A DNA stretch of 64,000 nucleotides from Pseudoscleropodium purum (GCA_963969395.1 OZ017796.1:38244243-38308242); one strand, 5' to 3'; positions 33,678 to 48,800 are shown, counted from the first letter of the stretch. Made by a program: numbers and translations. Notes: a model not told the origin generated them from the sequence alone.

Positions 33678-34134
33678 ATTTTGTGAAAATACGATTTCTA
33701 TGTATGCATGATTGAAAATATTTTTACAAAATATTTAAAATAGTTATTCTAAAGACTTACTGAAATCATTATCATGCATTCTATTCAAATATATCAAAAT
33801 TTTATTAATATGTGATACAATGAATGCATAGCATATCAAGTATGAGCCCCTAGAATTACTAGTAACATTTGTGATATTACAAAGGGAGTTATGATTTTAG
33901 TAGTATGATGAAAATTATTCATTATTAATTATAACAGCTTCTACAAATTTCAGGATTAAAATTTATCAAAATTTTTTTTTTTTATCTTTATGGTTTCTTT
34001 AGATATTATGAATTCCACATTACCAACGCACCTCACTTGAACTTCGTCTTAAAATTGTAATTAATGGGAGATATGAGTAAGAGTACTCCTCGAAGTAATT
34101 GACACCAACAGTGTACCTCATATGAGAATTACCG

Positions 34135-36851
34135 ATGTGCTTGACTCTCAAGGTAACTTTTAACTGGCTGTACTGCAGTAAAGTTTCTGTCGCTCGCTTG
34201 TACGCGCGGATGTCTTCACGGTTCCACGCGCGGCCTTTCTGTCAAACCTATTCCCGCCTGGTCCTACGCCTCGTCACAATCTCCGTTTCTCACACGGTTC
34301 ACCGCGCGGCTTCCCCGTCTCCCCTTTTCCAGTTTGCCGGTCATCCCCCCGGTCACACCCCTGGTCACACGATCGGTCATAATCCTGGTTCTACGCTCAA
34401 TTGTATGCTCGGTTTTGCTTCGTCTCCTTCTTCTCGCTTGTTGCTGCGGAGCTCGGCTTCAAGAGGAGAGGCAGCATCCGAGCCTCCTCCGTCTTCGAGG
34501 ATCTCTCCGTTTCGTCACTGCCCGTCGTCTTCTCTCGGTAGTTTCTGTCCAATCCCACGCTCCTGCGCTTCATTTTCTTCAGAGTCTTTTGTAGAGTGTT
34601 GCTCCTTTTTGTTCGGTTTTTTTCGGTCTCAATTGGTGGCGCATCCGCTGCGTAGGGGTGTTCCAGGCTGAGCATTGGAGCTTCAACGCGCGCTCTCCGG
34701 TGAGTTCGCAGCATTCGAGAGTTTCTTTACTGCGTCTTGCTGATTTTTATTGGGGGATTGAGTGTCTCCCTGCTCTCAGGGAATTATAATCGTGCATTGA
34801 CCTCCTTCCTCCCCTTGATCGCGGCACAAAGGGTTTTATTCTGGATTCTGGTCGGGGTCATTGGTGCAACGCGGAGCTTTGGCTGTTTCGTATTGGTTTT
34901 GATGTATCTTAGTCGGGATTAAACCAATCATCGCGTGGTGGTAGGGAGTGCGGTACCATGCGGAGCACTAAACACGGTCTCTTCACTCTTTCTTTATCTC
35001 TGTAGATTTCGGGATATTTGGACAATGCTGATTCTTTCGTGAAAAACTCTTAATGTGCACCTGACAGCGATGCTTAGTTCGTCATCGGGTCTGCGGCAGT
35101 CACGAAGTTTTCAGAATTGAGTGGCTGGTGTATCGATTGATCCCTTCTCTTGAGGTTTCAGTTTCCTGTCGTAATTTTGTTCATTATTTTACGCCTGGTA
35201 TCGTTTCCAATTGTATTGGACAACCTATGTTCGTGTCTTCGCTTAGCAATTTTCATTCTGAGTGAGAAATGGAGGGTTTTATACTTCGAACACCGTCGAG
35301 TTATTGAGTAACTTAGGTTCTAGTCTTGAGAATGCTCTTAGCAAAGCACATTAGGTTTATGCCCAATCTTTCCATGAGTATCCATACCTCTGAACCTCTA
35401 TTCATTTCGTATGAGAGCGGGTTAATTAACTTCTCTGTTTTCTTAGTTCGAGATACTTTTGAATGCCGAACTCCATTTGTTGGTGGACCTGGAGTGTCAG
35501 CCAATAGGCAGGTATGAACAACGTTGTCATAATTGATCGTGCATTTTAAATTTAGCTTTGCGGACCTAGTGACTGAGCTTCTGGTTTGGGTTTAGGGCAT
35601 TTTTTACTCTTGAGAGGGTGCGAAGTTTCCATGCCAATCGTATGCATACTCCTGCAATCCCGAGCTGTAATGCATTTTTTCAGACTATAGTGATAGTTGT
35701 GGTGCTTTCTAGAGGTATCGAGAAAGGACGTAATTGTCTGTGAGATTTTGCTATAAAATTATTTTGGACGATCTGCTTCCAGCGCATAACTTCTTAGACT
35801 ACTATTAAGAAGTTTGTGAGTGCGAGGAATTATAAGTCTGGGTGTTTTGGTGATAAGGATTTGAAAAGCCTCTATTTTGCACAAGTGATGAAAGGTTGGA
35901 GGTTCAGAACAAAATGTGACGGAATCGGACACTCCTTTTCTGCTTCAGTACATCAGACTAATGTTGGAGTGATTGTAGGTTGAAGCCAGGGCAGGTTGTT
36001 ACTGTGGGATTCAGTTTTTAATGGATTTAAATTTCTGATATTGTCAGTAATACGTCCATAAAATACCTTCAGACTCAACTCTGTATTCAATCGACTCTCT
36101 TTTCGATTTTGGACTATCTTCGATGTTTCGTTTGAATATGAAGCACCAACATTTATAATGGCAGTTAGAAGTGGGTTTTTTTCGTCCTTGGAAAGAGTGA
36201 GCTCTTCGGCTTTTCACAAATCACTTTCAACGGGCTTTGTTCTGTTATATCCAAAATTCATGATAGGTATACCGAAGTGTTGTAACATTTTTATTTATTA
36301 GGTTTTAATATCAGGATAGAGATCAGGTAATGCTTTGCTTTCTCCCTTTTTAATTAATTCTCTCGATTTCATTTTGTCAGCGGAGATATTTCAGTTTCCT
36401 TTCAAAAGTTCTCTCTGGTTTCTTATTTGTTTCGGTTATCTTGACAGGTGACACTGCTTAACTATTCTTGAAGAGGAGCCCATGATAAACTTTTGCCGGA
36501 AGCTTCGGACATCAGCAATTGCTCCTGCAATTCTGGATTCCTGGATTGAAGAGGATATGCTATTAGTTGGAAACGTAGTGATGAAGGTGGGCTGGGAATG
36601 TGATCGTCAGGAGTAACGCTTTCCGTTCTTCCCATTTTTCTCTATGGATGAGTAGATCCTTTTGTTGTGGGTGAGACGAGTGTAGGCGCAGGTGAGGAAG
36701 GATATGGAGAGGCGGGATTCTGGTTATCTTGCAAAACATCTGCCTAAGTTGGGGAACCAGGAGATCGGGCTTCCATGTCTTGCAGCTTTGCGGCTGCTCC
36801 AGAACTGTGATGTGCGAGTGTAAACAAGGAGGCTAGGGTGACATCTTCGCA
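34135..36851 (+). promoter_or_regulatory. Presumed promoter and long 5' leader of BTAF1
   Basis: Composition changes from AT-rich to GC-balanced at about 34150 and stays so to the BTAF1 ATG. The first part (34.2-34.7 kb) is very pyrimidine- and CpG-rich. Plausible splice sites exist, such as CTCCG|GTGAGT near 34700 and TTGACAG|GTGAC near 36449. It may be a leader with one or more introns and several upstream ATGs, or a separate non-coding transcript. The open frames here (one of 178 codons) have no homology and no ATG-supported coding signal. Confidence 0.4.
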
Positions 36852-39800
36852 ATGGCTCAGCAGACATCCCGACTGCACCGCCTTCTCACACTTCTTGACA
36901 GTATCCATTCCCTTCTACCGCATGCCCTTTCCACTTAATTATTCCTGTCTCTGAGGCACTTTCTTGAGTGACTCTTTCACTTGCTTGCCTATCAAACTTA
37001 AGTGTTCATTTTCAAGAGCTGAATTATTTTTGACTGTTTAATTAGCCTAGGAATTCATTTGATGATGAAGCGACCAACTTGCTTGTATCATGTCTCCATG
37101 AATGAACACCTTTGTTACTGGCTTTTTTCGCAAATGAAGGACCCTCAATTGCACCTAGGTTTTCCTCATGATCGATTTGGAATTTATCTTGCTGTTTAAG
37201 TACGGTAACACCTCAAGCAAATCCTCACTGATGTTTGATCATTATGTTTTGGCTCCAGCCGAAACTATGTGCTGAACTTTCGTACTTCTTTCGTGTGATT
37301 ATTGAGAAATTGGCCAACTTAACTGATGTATAGCGGGATCCACGTCAACCACAAGAAGGACAGCAGCTCGACAAATTGGTGACATTGCAAAGCAGCACCG
37401 AGGAGAGCTTCGGCCACTTCTTAGACGGGTATAATATTTCTACGTGTACTGTAGCGCGGACAAATGGGTTCTCCTTGTGAACTCTTGTTTTAGATCATGT
37501 AAAGTTTGCAGTGACCATTCCAGAATCTTGTGTAAGGTAATATATGTGGTTTGGTTTAATCTTTGGAATGACGTGAAGTTTTTTAAAGCTTTTGCAGCCT
37601 TGGCGCCTATAGCAATACAAGCTCTTCGGGGGATGGATTTAACCAGTTTTGTTGGGATTCAGAGTGACTCTAGTTGAATGGGAGGCTTGTAGCAGTGATG
37701 GTATCTCAAGGCATTGCCTAGAATTCTGTTTTCAACTTCGAGTCGTGATGCCAAATTGTATAATTTCCGCAGGTTCGACAATATTTGCGCAGCAAGAGCT
37801 GGGATACAAGAGTGGCAGCAGCGCAGGCCATAGGAGCTATTGCAGAAAATGTGCCGCACTTGACCGTTAGGGACCTTCTTGCAAGTGCTGAAACTGAGTT
37901 AGGCAAGGAGTACCACCTTGAAAGGATTTTAGAGACCCTAGTTTACCGTGAGAATGAAGATGGTGCTCTCACCTTTCGAAGGTAAGCACCCTTGTTATGT
38001 ACCCCAAGGAGCAGAGACTCGTTAATCTTCTATGATGTCAGTTCGCTCTTCATGTGTTGAAAGCTTACAGGAAAATTTTCTTAGTTAGATATTCTGGGAA
38101 TGACACGCCTGAACTTACGGATGTCACTTCTTTCAAGTCAATGCAGTTAGGTCAATCTTTGAACGGTTTAATCTTTACCTTGCAAAAGGGCTCAGGCTTC
38201 CGGTAATATGCAACTGACAAGTAGCCCATTTGAAACTGAGATCAGGATTCTTAGAAATGTTCTAAGAGTTTGGAGATTTTGTCGCTCATTGTTGTCTTGT
38301 CATCCTTGCTGCTTGCAGGTTTGATATGCAAGGAGTGCTTGAGAATGGAGCCCAGTTGTTGTCATCTGGAGGCCAAGAGTATGATGTGGGCGTTGACAAC
38401 TCCAAAACCCCTGCTGAACGATTGGCTCGTCAGAAACACAATCTTCGTCGGCGTTTAGGTTAGATATGATAATTTTTCTTGTTGTCCTGTTAGGTTATTC
38501 GTTCTTTAAGGAATTATTGTTCCAAGCTAACACGATGAATTTTTGTCACAACTATTACCTGGTATCGATTTTTATGAGCTTCTCACTTTGTACACATCTG
38601 TTCCGTTGTACGATACCATCAGATCTCTGCAGATACTTCAAGGAACCTTGCAACCCTTGAGACCAGTACTAGTGAAGATATGGTTTTAACGGGAATCATG
38701 GAGGTTGGTTCAGGGCTTAATGGATGCGAGCAGTTCATGGATGTCAATGATATGATTCGGGATGAAGACCTCTTGGGACATCGCGGATCATCTACTGGGA
38801 ATGGAGAAGCATCTGCTCGAGATTTTTTTGCGACACCGCAACTTCCCAAGCAGGAGGTCCATGAGCTAGTGGCTACCATGGTACCCGGTGGCCTCTCCCG
38901 GACATTAAGCGCTAGAGAGCGTAACATGTTGAAGCGCAAGGCCAAGGTGTTGCCTAAAGATGGCGCGAAAGAATGGGGAGAGGAAGAAGAAATTGAGGAG
39001 CCGACTTCCAAGCGTACGAAACCAATGAAGTCTGTTATATCTGAGCAGCCTCAAGGTGGAGATACGAAGGTGTGATGCTTGAATACCAGTGCAGATTTAT
39101 AGACATTCTCTTAGAAGGAAGATTAACTCTGTTTTGTAACGTATTTTGGTACCGCTTCTTTGTTTTGTCCAACCTTTTAGTGACTGTTGGAATGTAACTC
39201 CGTACTTGCAGAACAGGTTGATCAAGATATGGGAGTCATGCATGCATTCTGTCTAGCTTCTGTACCTATTGCTGACCATGAATTGTAACTTTGGGAATGT
39301 TGTGGCATGGTGTAGCTTGTTGTAGATGTTGTACTAGATGATGAGAATCAGGAGAGAGATACCGACGGGGAGTGGCCGTTTGATCACATTGTGGAGCTTC
39401 TTATCCATGATATGTTCGATCCAGGTTTCGTTCTATCCAGTTTAAGTCCCGTGTTTCATGCGATTTCCACTTTTGCTACGATTTCCTACTTTTGACACGT
39501 CCTTGGGGCTTTGGTATGCTAATTTCACATTATTCTTATGTGTGTTTTTGATATTTAGTGGTTCAAAGTTGCTCAGACAGCTCTAATTTCTTGTGGTGTG
39601 AATCTTTTTGACAGTCTGGGAGGTACGACACGGAAGTCTAATGGCATTGAGAGAGATCTTGAGTGTTCAAGCTGCATCTGCTGGTGTCATTGCCCCAACC
39701 TTAGAATCAGAATCAGAATCAGGTGCTGAAGAAGAAGTAGTACCTAGCGATCTGCCAGCTCTTGAAAATAAGGAATCCGAGACAGATACTCCGCACTCAA

Positions 39801-42800
39801 GTCCTCATAAGGAAAGTATGATAGATCTTAACGTAGGCATATCGTCAGAGGACGATAATGGAGAATTTAAAAAGGGTACGGAACAGTCTTCAGCAGCTCT
39901 CCAGAATGACAACTGGGGTGCGGAAGCCGACTGGTTGAAAGCAGGCCAGCATGCTGTGAAGACAGAGTTAAGTTTAGGTGGTAACAAGGCAGGAGCGAAA
40001 TTGAACCATTTCAAACCCGAAGGACTGGAGGCATTGAAGTCTGAACTGAATTTGGATTTGGGTAAAACTGAAGGTCTGAATGCGTCGAACCCTGAGTTGA
40101 ATTTGGATTTGGGTATAGTTAAGCCGGAATTATCTCTAGGTGTGAAACAGGAGTTGGGGTTGGATCTTAACATGGAAGTAGCGTTAGATCTGAACATGGA
40201 AGTGAAAGAAGAACCCGTGATTTGGAAAGACGAGCCATTGACCGTGAAAGATGAGTCTCTGTCTGTGAAAGAGGAGATAAAACGAGAGAGTGAACCACAG
40301 CCAAATCTATTTTGGCAACCTCACACCGCTGCGAGTATCATGAAAGAAAGCAACGACTCGAAGGCTGTTACAGCTGCCAAAAAAGCTTGGGCTGCGAACA
40401 TTGGATTTCTACAGGACTGTACTATTCGCCTACTTTGTGTCTTTGCCCTTGATCGGTGAGCATGCTGATCAGATCCGTTGCCTTCAGTGTTTTATATAAT
40501 TCTTCTGATAGTTTTGTTGGCTCGTTTGTTTATCATGCTCCCGTTCATTTTTGAGCTATGATAGAATTGTATATTTATTTGTGCACCTTGGTAGACACTA
40601 GTGCCACATTGCTCCGCATTTCTTAAATCAAAGCAGCAGCTAGGCATAGTGCTACGTTAAAACTATACTGTGTATGCAGGTTTGGAGATTACGTGTCAGA
40701 TCAAGTGGTGGCTCCTGTTCGTGAAACATGTGCACAAGTGATGGGAGCCGTGATGAAGCAGATGCCACCAGCCTTGGTGCATGAATCACTGAATATTATG
40801 CTTCAGATGCAGGTATGCTGCAGCTTAATGGTGTAAATGATGGTAGAAGTTATTCATGGAATTTGCCAATCAAAGGATCTATTGCTGTAACATCAAAGGT
40901 TTCTAACATTAAAGGATCGATCGAGAAGGATTTCTTTTTCGATTTTTTGGAAGTGTAAATGGTTAGATCAACTTAATCGTGGATGGGTGTTGTTATCCTT
41001 CTTCACTTGCGTACTGTGTCTCCTGGCTTTTTGGTCTTGGTAATTTCGGTGATGATGTTTAGATACATCTTGAGCCGATTGTGAATATTGACACTTTGGG
41101 CTACAGAGTCGCTCCGAGTGGGAGGTGCGACACGGGAGCCTATTGGGCATCAAATATCTTGTAGCTGTTCGTCAGGTAAAGCTTTTGTGTTATCAAAAGT
41201 TTGATGTTTCCTCTTAGACACCGTTCATGCTGAGTTCATGTAAGGTTGTTTTGGCTATAGTTGCGTTATGTTTAGCAAATAGTCTGTTCAGCGTGTTTTA
41301 TGAGCACTCAGTATTATATATTTGTTTTGGAACGTATAACGGTAAGATGAAGATTCTTAGGATCTTCAAGAAGAGCCCATTAGAATTCCTCATTATTCTT
41401 CCACATCAGAGTGAATACTTCGTCGAGAAAAATCACTTCATGCACTTGCGATTTGCTTTAAGTGGTATTCTGAAGCAAAAATATTGGTTGGATTCCGCAG
41501 GAGATGTTGCAGGAACTGCTACCACGAGTCCTCCCGGCATGCATGGCAGGTTTGGAGGATCCTGATGATGATGTACGCGCAGTAGCTGCAGAAGCTTTGA
41601 CTCCAGCAGCTGCTTCAATAGTTACATCTGCTGGTAGTAAAAATGTCCGTGCCATCTTATTGTCACTGTGGGACATCTTGCTGGACCTGGATGACCTCAG
41701 TCCATCAACTAGTAGGTGGGTCTCCACGGTTTCCTGCATATCTCCGCTTTTCTTTCTTCTTCGGCTATCAAAGTCAGCCTACTTACTTTAATATCGTCTC
41801 GTGCTGTGGCAGTGTCATGCACTTGTTATCAGAACTGTATTCTCAGCCACAAGTGGACTCACAGACAGTGGTGGAGAAGCCGCTGTTGCTGGATTTGAAT
41901 GAGACTATGATGGACGATCACCCTTTAGGCGATGCTGCACCTGGTGCAGAAGATGAGGCATTTATGCTCTCAACTTTGGCCCCACGTCTATGGCCCTTCA
42001 TGCGCCACAATATTACTTCTGTCCGCCTTGCTGCCGTTCGGACCTTGGTTTGACCTTCTAGCATTTTGCTCTTGTACTCATGCCCCCTGGTCTAACATGA
42101 AATGTTGTAAAATGGAAATATATAGAGGTTAGTCTTGCCATGTATCATTTAATGTTTAGCTGTTATTGTCACCTTATCTGTAGAACTATATTGTTTAAAA
42201 TTCCACCACGGAGAGAAAATATTACGTTGTAGTTTCTAAGGAGCTTTTATATTCCTTGATACTGTGTAGTCGTGGTAGTCTCAGCATTCAGCCTGGTCGT
42301 GCAGGAGCGACTTTTGGAGTCTGGAGATCATGGAGAAAAGGGGGACTCTAGGAGTTCGTGGGCTGTCCCTATATTGGGTGATGCTTTGAGAATGGTTTTT
42401 CAAAATCTGCTTCTCGAGTCGGATGAGACTGTGATTCAATGCTCTCAGCGTGTGTGGCGGCTGCTACTTCAAGTCAGTGACTGCTACTCTATCTTAAATG
42501 CTTCACTCCTTTGGGAATTTCATTGACCCAGTAATGCGTCCTAGATCGTCAAAGCCATTTCTAGGAACTTTCTTCAGAGTATTTTAGAATGGAATCTTTT
42601 TTTATACAGATTTATGAATGAGCTCATGGTGATCATCTCTTCACTTCACAAATGCTTTTGCTGGCTCACTCTTTTGTATGCATCTATCTTCTGTTGTTTG
42701 TAGTGTTCATTTTCTAGAAGTTTGATGCATTAAGATTATAACGTAGTCAATTTTCTTAATTTAACCATGGAACTTACCATCGACCGTTGGGACTGTTGTT

Positions 42801-45800
42801 CGATATTGAACGCTTTTCAGAATACCGGTAATGTCTAAGTGCTTTTCATTCATGGGTTACTAACTACACTCTTTTTATATTGGTGGGCAGTGTCCGGATT
42901 CAAACTTGGCTGAGGAAGCAACGGCATATTTGTCATCATGGTTAAAATTGGCAAGCACAGCTGCTGGTGCTCCTTTGGAGGCGTCAAAGATGTATTCACC
43001 GAATTCACTTCCCAGGAAAAGCAGAGGGAGAGCAGTTGCCAAACTAAAGGCAGTTCGTGGGGGAACACCTACAACCGGGGAACCAAGCTGGACACCTCCT
43101 AGACCAAACAAAGTCCGGGAACAATCCTCTGTGGTTGTTGGAGCTGATGGAGAGAAATCTGCAGTCCATATGCGCGTGACAACTGCTAAGGCCCTCGGCA
43201 TACTCGCAGCCTCACTACCTTCCTCATTGTTTCCCACAGTTTCCACTTACTTGACTGAACTATTATCTTCGCCCAGTGGTACTCAACGCCAGGTATGATT
43301 TTCAGCTTACTTGAATAGAGATTCAAATACTGCACAAAACATTGGGATTTGACTTTCTAAAATATCATCTCCGATGTCAAATCAGGTAGCAGCAATGGTG
43401 ATTGTATCATGGTTCAAGGAAATCAGAAGTCAACAAGACCCCGAAAAATCCTCAGAAGCGGCAAAGGCTGTACAGCCTGCGCTACTCCGATTGCTCGAGC
43501 TTCTAAGCTGTGGAGATCCTTCATCCCCTACTCCCGGATCCAACGCACCATACGCGGAGCTTTCCAGAATGTTAGCTAAAATGCGCACAGAGGCTGGTGC
43601 TCTTGTGAAGCATACAGAATCTGTAGGTACATTCAAGCGTTCATTTATTGCCAGCCTACCATCAACTGACGCCATTAGCGCAGAAGAAGCGGTAGACCTT
43701 GCTACAAAACTGTTGCAGCCAAGCCAGTCACATGGTGGTGATAGTGATGATAAGCCTACATCTTCTTCTGATGCAATGGAATCGGCTCGCCAAAGGCTAC
43801 TTGCTACAGCTGGATACCTCCAAATTGTCCAGGTTTGATAAACTTCCTTTTATCTTGGTATAAACATGTAGAACTGATTCAGGCTCAGTATGATGGTGGT
43901 CTGAAGGCTGGAGTTTCTAGATTCTGTACTTTGTTTTAGCACCGCACTTCATAAGTTTGGTCGTGATATTGAATTTGCAGGGTAACCTGCATATGAGCGT
44001 GTTGGCATCACTTGCGAGTGCAGTTGTCTGGATGGGTGAACTTCCTGTGAAGCTCAACCCAGTGATTCAGCCATTGATGGCTGCAATCAAACGTGAACAG
44101 GTACTGTAGGTCTTCAGTTTCATGCTCTCGCACCTTTATAAATGTCGCTCTTTGCTATATTTTGAATTTTCGGGCATTTGCTTAGTTTGTGAGGATTAAT
44201 TGATCTTGCATGTCAGTAGAGCTGATCTGAGAATTCCAAGTTCCGCTCTGAGTTGCAGGAAGAAGCACTTCAACAACCTGCAGCAGAGGCACTGGCTGAA
44301 GTTATTGTGCAATGCGTTGGACGAAAACCAAGTCCTAACGAGAAATTAATAAAGAACCTGTGCGCATTAACTTGTGCTGATCCAATTGAGACTCCAAAAG
44401 CAACGCAAATCAATGCCATTGCAATTGCTCCAGAGGAACCTGAAACACCCTCTTCTGGGAAAGGTAACAAGCATGGTAAAATGCCACCCTTATCGGCCAG
44501 TGATGAGAGAGCAAGAGCCGAAGGGGCAATTACGAGACGTGGAGCAGAGTTGGCATTGAAGTCCTTATGTAACAAATTTGGAAGCTCTTTACTGGATCAG
44601 CTTCCAAAATTATGGGACTGCTTGACTGAAAGTCTCGGACAGCCAGTCCCTTCTACCAGCGACCAATCTTCTGTTACTCTTCCTGTTTTGACTGCTGAGT
44701 CTCCGGCTCTTATCACTAACCTTCAGGTAGGCCATCTTGATCTTACACCGTTTCTTTTGTTTTCCTACTTAAATTTGAAAGATCTTTTGCTTTAAAATCT
44801 TAAATACTAGAAGTTGGATACTTAAAATGGACTGATATTTTTATATATACTTCAGTGTTCCGTAAAAATGAGCAAGTGGAACACTGTTTTATGTAGGTGG
44901 TGAGATCCATTGCTCCAGTCGTGGACAGGACACTGCATCCAAAGATGCTGACACTTTTGCCCGCCATCTTCACCTGTGTCCGGCATGATCATGCGGCGGT
45001 TCGACTAGTAGCCTCCAGATGCCTCACAGCTATGGCTCAAACCATGCTCGAACCTGTAATGGCATCTGTCTTCACAACAGCCGTGCCTATGTTGGGTGAC
45101 TCCGTATCAGTTGAAGCTCGACAAGGGGCAGGAATGCTGATTACGGCTCTGGTGGAGGGACTAGGCACTGACCTTGTGGCGTACGCTCCCTTGCTTATTG
45201 TTCCCTTACTGGGTTGTATGAGTGATTCAAACCACCTGGTTCGTCAAAGTGTTACAAGCAGTTTTGCTGCTCTTGTTCCTCTTCTCCCATTGGCACGCGG
45301 AGTGCCTCCTCCTCAAGGGTTGGATAGGTGTCAAGCGTCAAGGAGTGCGGAAGACACGCGGTTCCTGGAGCAACTATTGGATAACACTCAGGTTGATGAT
45401 TACAAATTACTGGTGCCACTTAAAGTCACTTTACGCAGGTGAGTCGTGATTTTGCACAGCACTTTTAAGAACGTCATTCGCCCTTTCTAGTTTTTATGTA
45501 CGAGTTGGTTTCAATCAAGATTGCTTCTTGTAGAATCCTCAGAATAATTAGTCTTTTTGAATTCATACCTATGTAAGGTTTAGAGCTGAAACATTGAATT
45601 TCTACATGACAGGTTTGCGCACTGTCATCATTTTGCCCTTCTTGCAAATCTGACAAGCTACCGCTTTGTCCAGGTACCAACAGGAAGGTATTAACTGGCT
45701 TGCGTTCCTCAAGCGCTTCAAACTCCACGGAATTTTGTGCGATGATATGGGATTGGGTAAAACCCTTCAAGCATCTGCTATTGTTGCATCGGACACTGTG

Positions 45801-48800
45801 GAACGAGCAAATGCATTTGCTGTTTCGAAAAGTCCCGATATGGCCCCTCTTCCATCACTGGTGGTATGTCCATCAACTTTAGTAGGTCACTGGGCTTACG
45901 AAATTGAGAAGTTTATACCAGGTGATATTTTGAACCCGCTACAATACGCGGGATCACCTCAAGAGCGGGTCAATCTACGATCGCGGTTCCCAAAGCACAA
46001 CATCATTATCGCATCATATGATGTATTGCGCAAAGATATTGACGTTCTCGCGCAACAAGTGTGGAACTACTGCATCCTTGATGAGGGCCACATTATCAAG
46101 AGTGCTAAGTCGAAGATCACATTAGCTGCTAAACGAATACAGGCTGACCATAGACTCTTACTGTCAGGAACTCCAATCCAGAACAACGTTCTGGAGCTTT
46201 GGTCCCTCTTTGACTTCCTCATGCCGGGTTTTCTAGGCACCGAGCGCCAGGTATTATAAACTGTTTGTCATTCGAGCCTTTTCTCTAGTTTTTGCTCTTT
46301 TGATTATACCTTCGTATATTGCTTTTTTGTTTTTGACTTGGATCCTTTGTTGTCACACATAAGTCTTCAGTGAGGTGGACTGAGATTATCACTTGCCTAT
46401 TTCGATGTCTCATATCATGGCTCTAAGCTCTACTAGGGCTTTACTAAGACTGTAATTAGACTAGGGGAATGACGGGATTTGTTGACTTGCAGTTCCAATC
46501 CAATTACGGAAAACCATTGCAAGCTGCTAAAGAAGGCAAATGCTCCTCAAAAGAAGCTGAGGCTGGAGTGCTGGCCATGGAAGCACTTCATAAGCAGGTA
46601 CTGCACATTGCCATTTCTACTCCGAGGACATCTTATACTCTTGCTGTACATAGATGATGCTGATGACATTGCTTTTATGCTTTTAGGATATTGCTTAAGG
46701 ATTTGCTATTCCAATAGGTCAAATAATATTCAAATCTGCATCCATAAAATGCAGTTTTGTAGTTCAGTTGGAATGGAGGACTAGCAGTGCCATATGCTAC
46801 ATTCTTCCTATATGAAAAGTGTTCTTTGAAGCTTCGTGAAATTAGAAATGGGTTTCTGAAATATGTTGCGGGAGAGTCCTGAGAGTGAGTGCAGTCTTTC
46901 TTCAAGCCAAATTGCAGGAATACCCTGAATGCGCATTAACATTCAAGATGTCTTTGGTGAAGGTCATGCCATTTTTGTTACGGCGTACCAAAGACGAAGT
47001 GCTAGCAGACCTTCCACCAAAAATCATTCAAGATCGATACTGTGATCTTAGTCCATTGCAATTACAGCTCTATGAAGATTTTTCTCATTCTCAAGCGAAA
47101 CAAGAAGTCTCCACACTTGTACAGACCTACGGTGGGCCTGATGTTCCTGAAGTCCGGACTGCTAATCCTTCATCTACTCATGTTTTTCAGGTGACATTTT
47201 GTGACTGAACTGACATTCTCGTCATGTAAATCAGTTTGGGCAGTTCTTTTCCAGTGGGTCGCACCTATTTCTGACAAGGTCAAGGATGCTTTCTACCTCA
47301 CTAGGTTTTCAACAATAGTATGCAAATATTGCTGTTACTCAAGGGTCTCATCTCTATGGGGATCGCAGGCACTGCAATACCTGCGGAAGCTTTGTAGCCA
47401 TCCTCTTCTAGTGCTAGAGGACGAGAGACAAGCAGCGCGGCATGCAGATGCAATTGCTCAAAGTGGCAGCAAAGACCTGCATGAACTACAGCATGCTCCC
47501 AAGCTTCAAGCTCTGCGGGACATCTTAGAAGAATGTGGCATTGGCATGACTGCTGCACCTTCTGCCAGTGCAGCCGAAACTTCTATCAGTGCAGAAGGTC
47601 AACATCGTGTTCTTGTTTTTGCCCAGCTCAAGGTGCTAGTTCTATACTCCTATTTTTTGGTTCATCATGCTACCTTATTATTACTGGATTTAAATTTTCT
47701 TCTTTTTGGCAAATGTGGGCTGGCCACAACTCTGATTTACTTGGGTGTCTGATACATTTGCACTTCTCTTCGAAGCCTTAACCCTGAAAAGACGCTGAGG
47801 CCAAAAAGTGATCGATGGATGACTTTCAAGATTACTGTAGAGATGAAAAATGTAACTATTCGTCCATGAATCGGATCATTTTTGGCAAAGTAACTGGGTG
47901 ATAGGTCTCGTCCTTCCAGGGTGAAATAAGCTAAGGAATATATCCGTTGCCATCAGTCGAACAGGAAATCGGAGGAGCATATTTAGACAGTATGATTTAC
48001 ACATTGTGAAGTACTGGTTGTGAAGGTGGAAGTATTCTTTCTACCGTGCTATAATCTTGCATTTTGGGTGTGGGTGCAGAGCTTCTTGGACATCATAGAA
48101 AAGGATCTTTTTCAGACTCACATGAAAGGGTTCGTCCTTCAAGACTTCGTATCACTCCCTTCATTGCAAAATAATTCTGTTCTCCTGTAGAGTGTAGAGA
48201 GGTGCTAATGTGTGGCTCGAATGGGTTCAGGGTGACTTATTTGCGATTGGATGGCTCAGTGGAGTCAGACAGACGTTTTGACATTGTCAAGGCCTTCAAT
48301 TCTGATCCCACCATTGATGTCCTCCTTCTCACTACCCATGGTAAACATTTTTCTCACATCCGGAGATACTATTATAATCCCAGACATTTGAAAATCAGCT
48401 GCTATCCATCTGCACTATCGTGGTTTTGATCCATTTCCGCTGTTTTGGGTGACCAGTCGGAGGCCTAGGACTGAATTTGACTGCAGCGGACACCGTCGTA
48501 TTCATGGAGCACGACTGGAATCCTATGCGTGACCTGCAGGTAACTTACACCCATTTGATCATTTATTTCAAGGTTGTATTAAAATATCAAATTGTCTAGT
48601 GCTGCAAGAATTTAGCATGCACAATATTTAACAAATCGTACGTTTTCATGCCCATCACTTGTCTGCTACTCTAAAAATACTACGGTAGGAAATATCCTTA
48701 TATATACGCAGACCTCTTCAATGTCACGGTCTCACTCTTCAAAATCACGAAATGCACATGATCATATAGAGTTCTCAATCATCTTGACAATGAATAGTGC

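Larger units (their letters stand above)
30077..34134. other. AT-rich repeat-bearing stretch, no gene
   Basis: Contains the 112-bp duplication, the 18-bp flanked insert and the inverted repeat listed separately. Small open frames (for example 31232-31444 and the minus frame 31705-31950) have no recognised homology. Confidence 0.45.

Noticed and set aside
34135..34671. 178-codon frame upstream of BTAF1
   Set aside because: Ser/Cys/Arg-rich translation of pyrimidine-rich leader DNA, with no recognisable domain.
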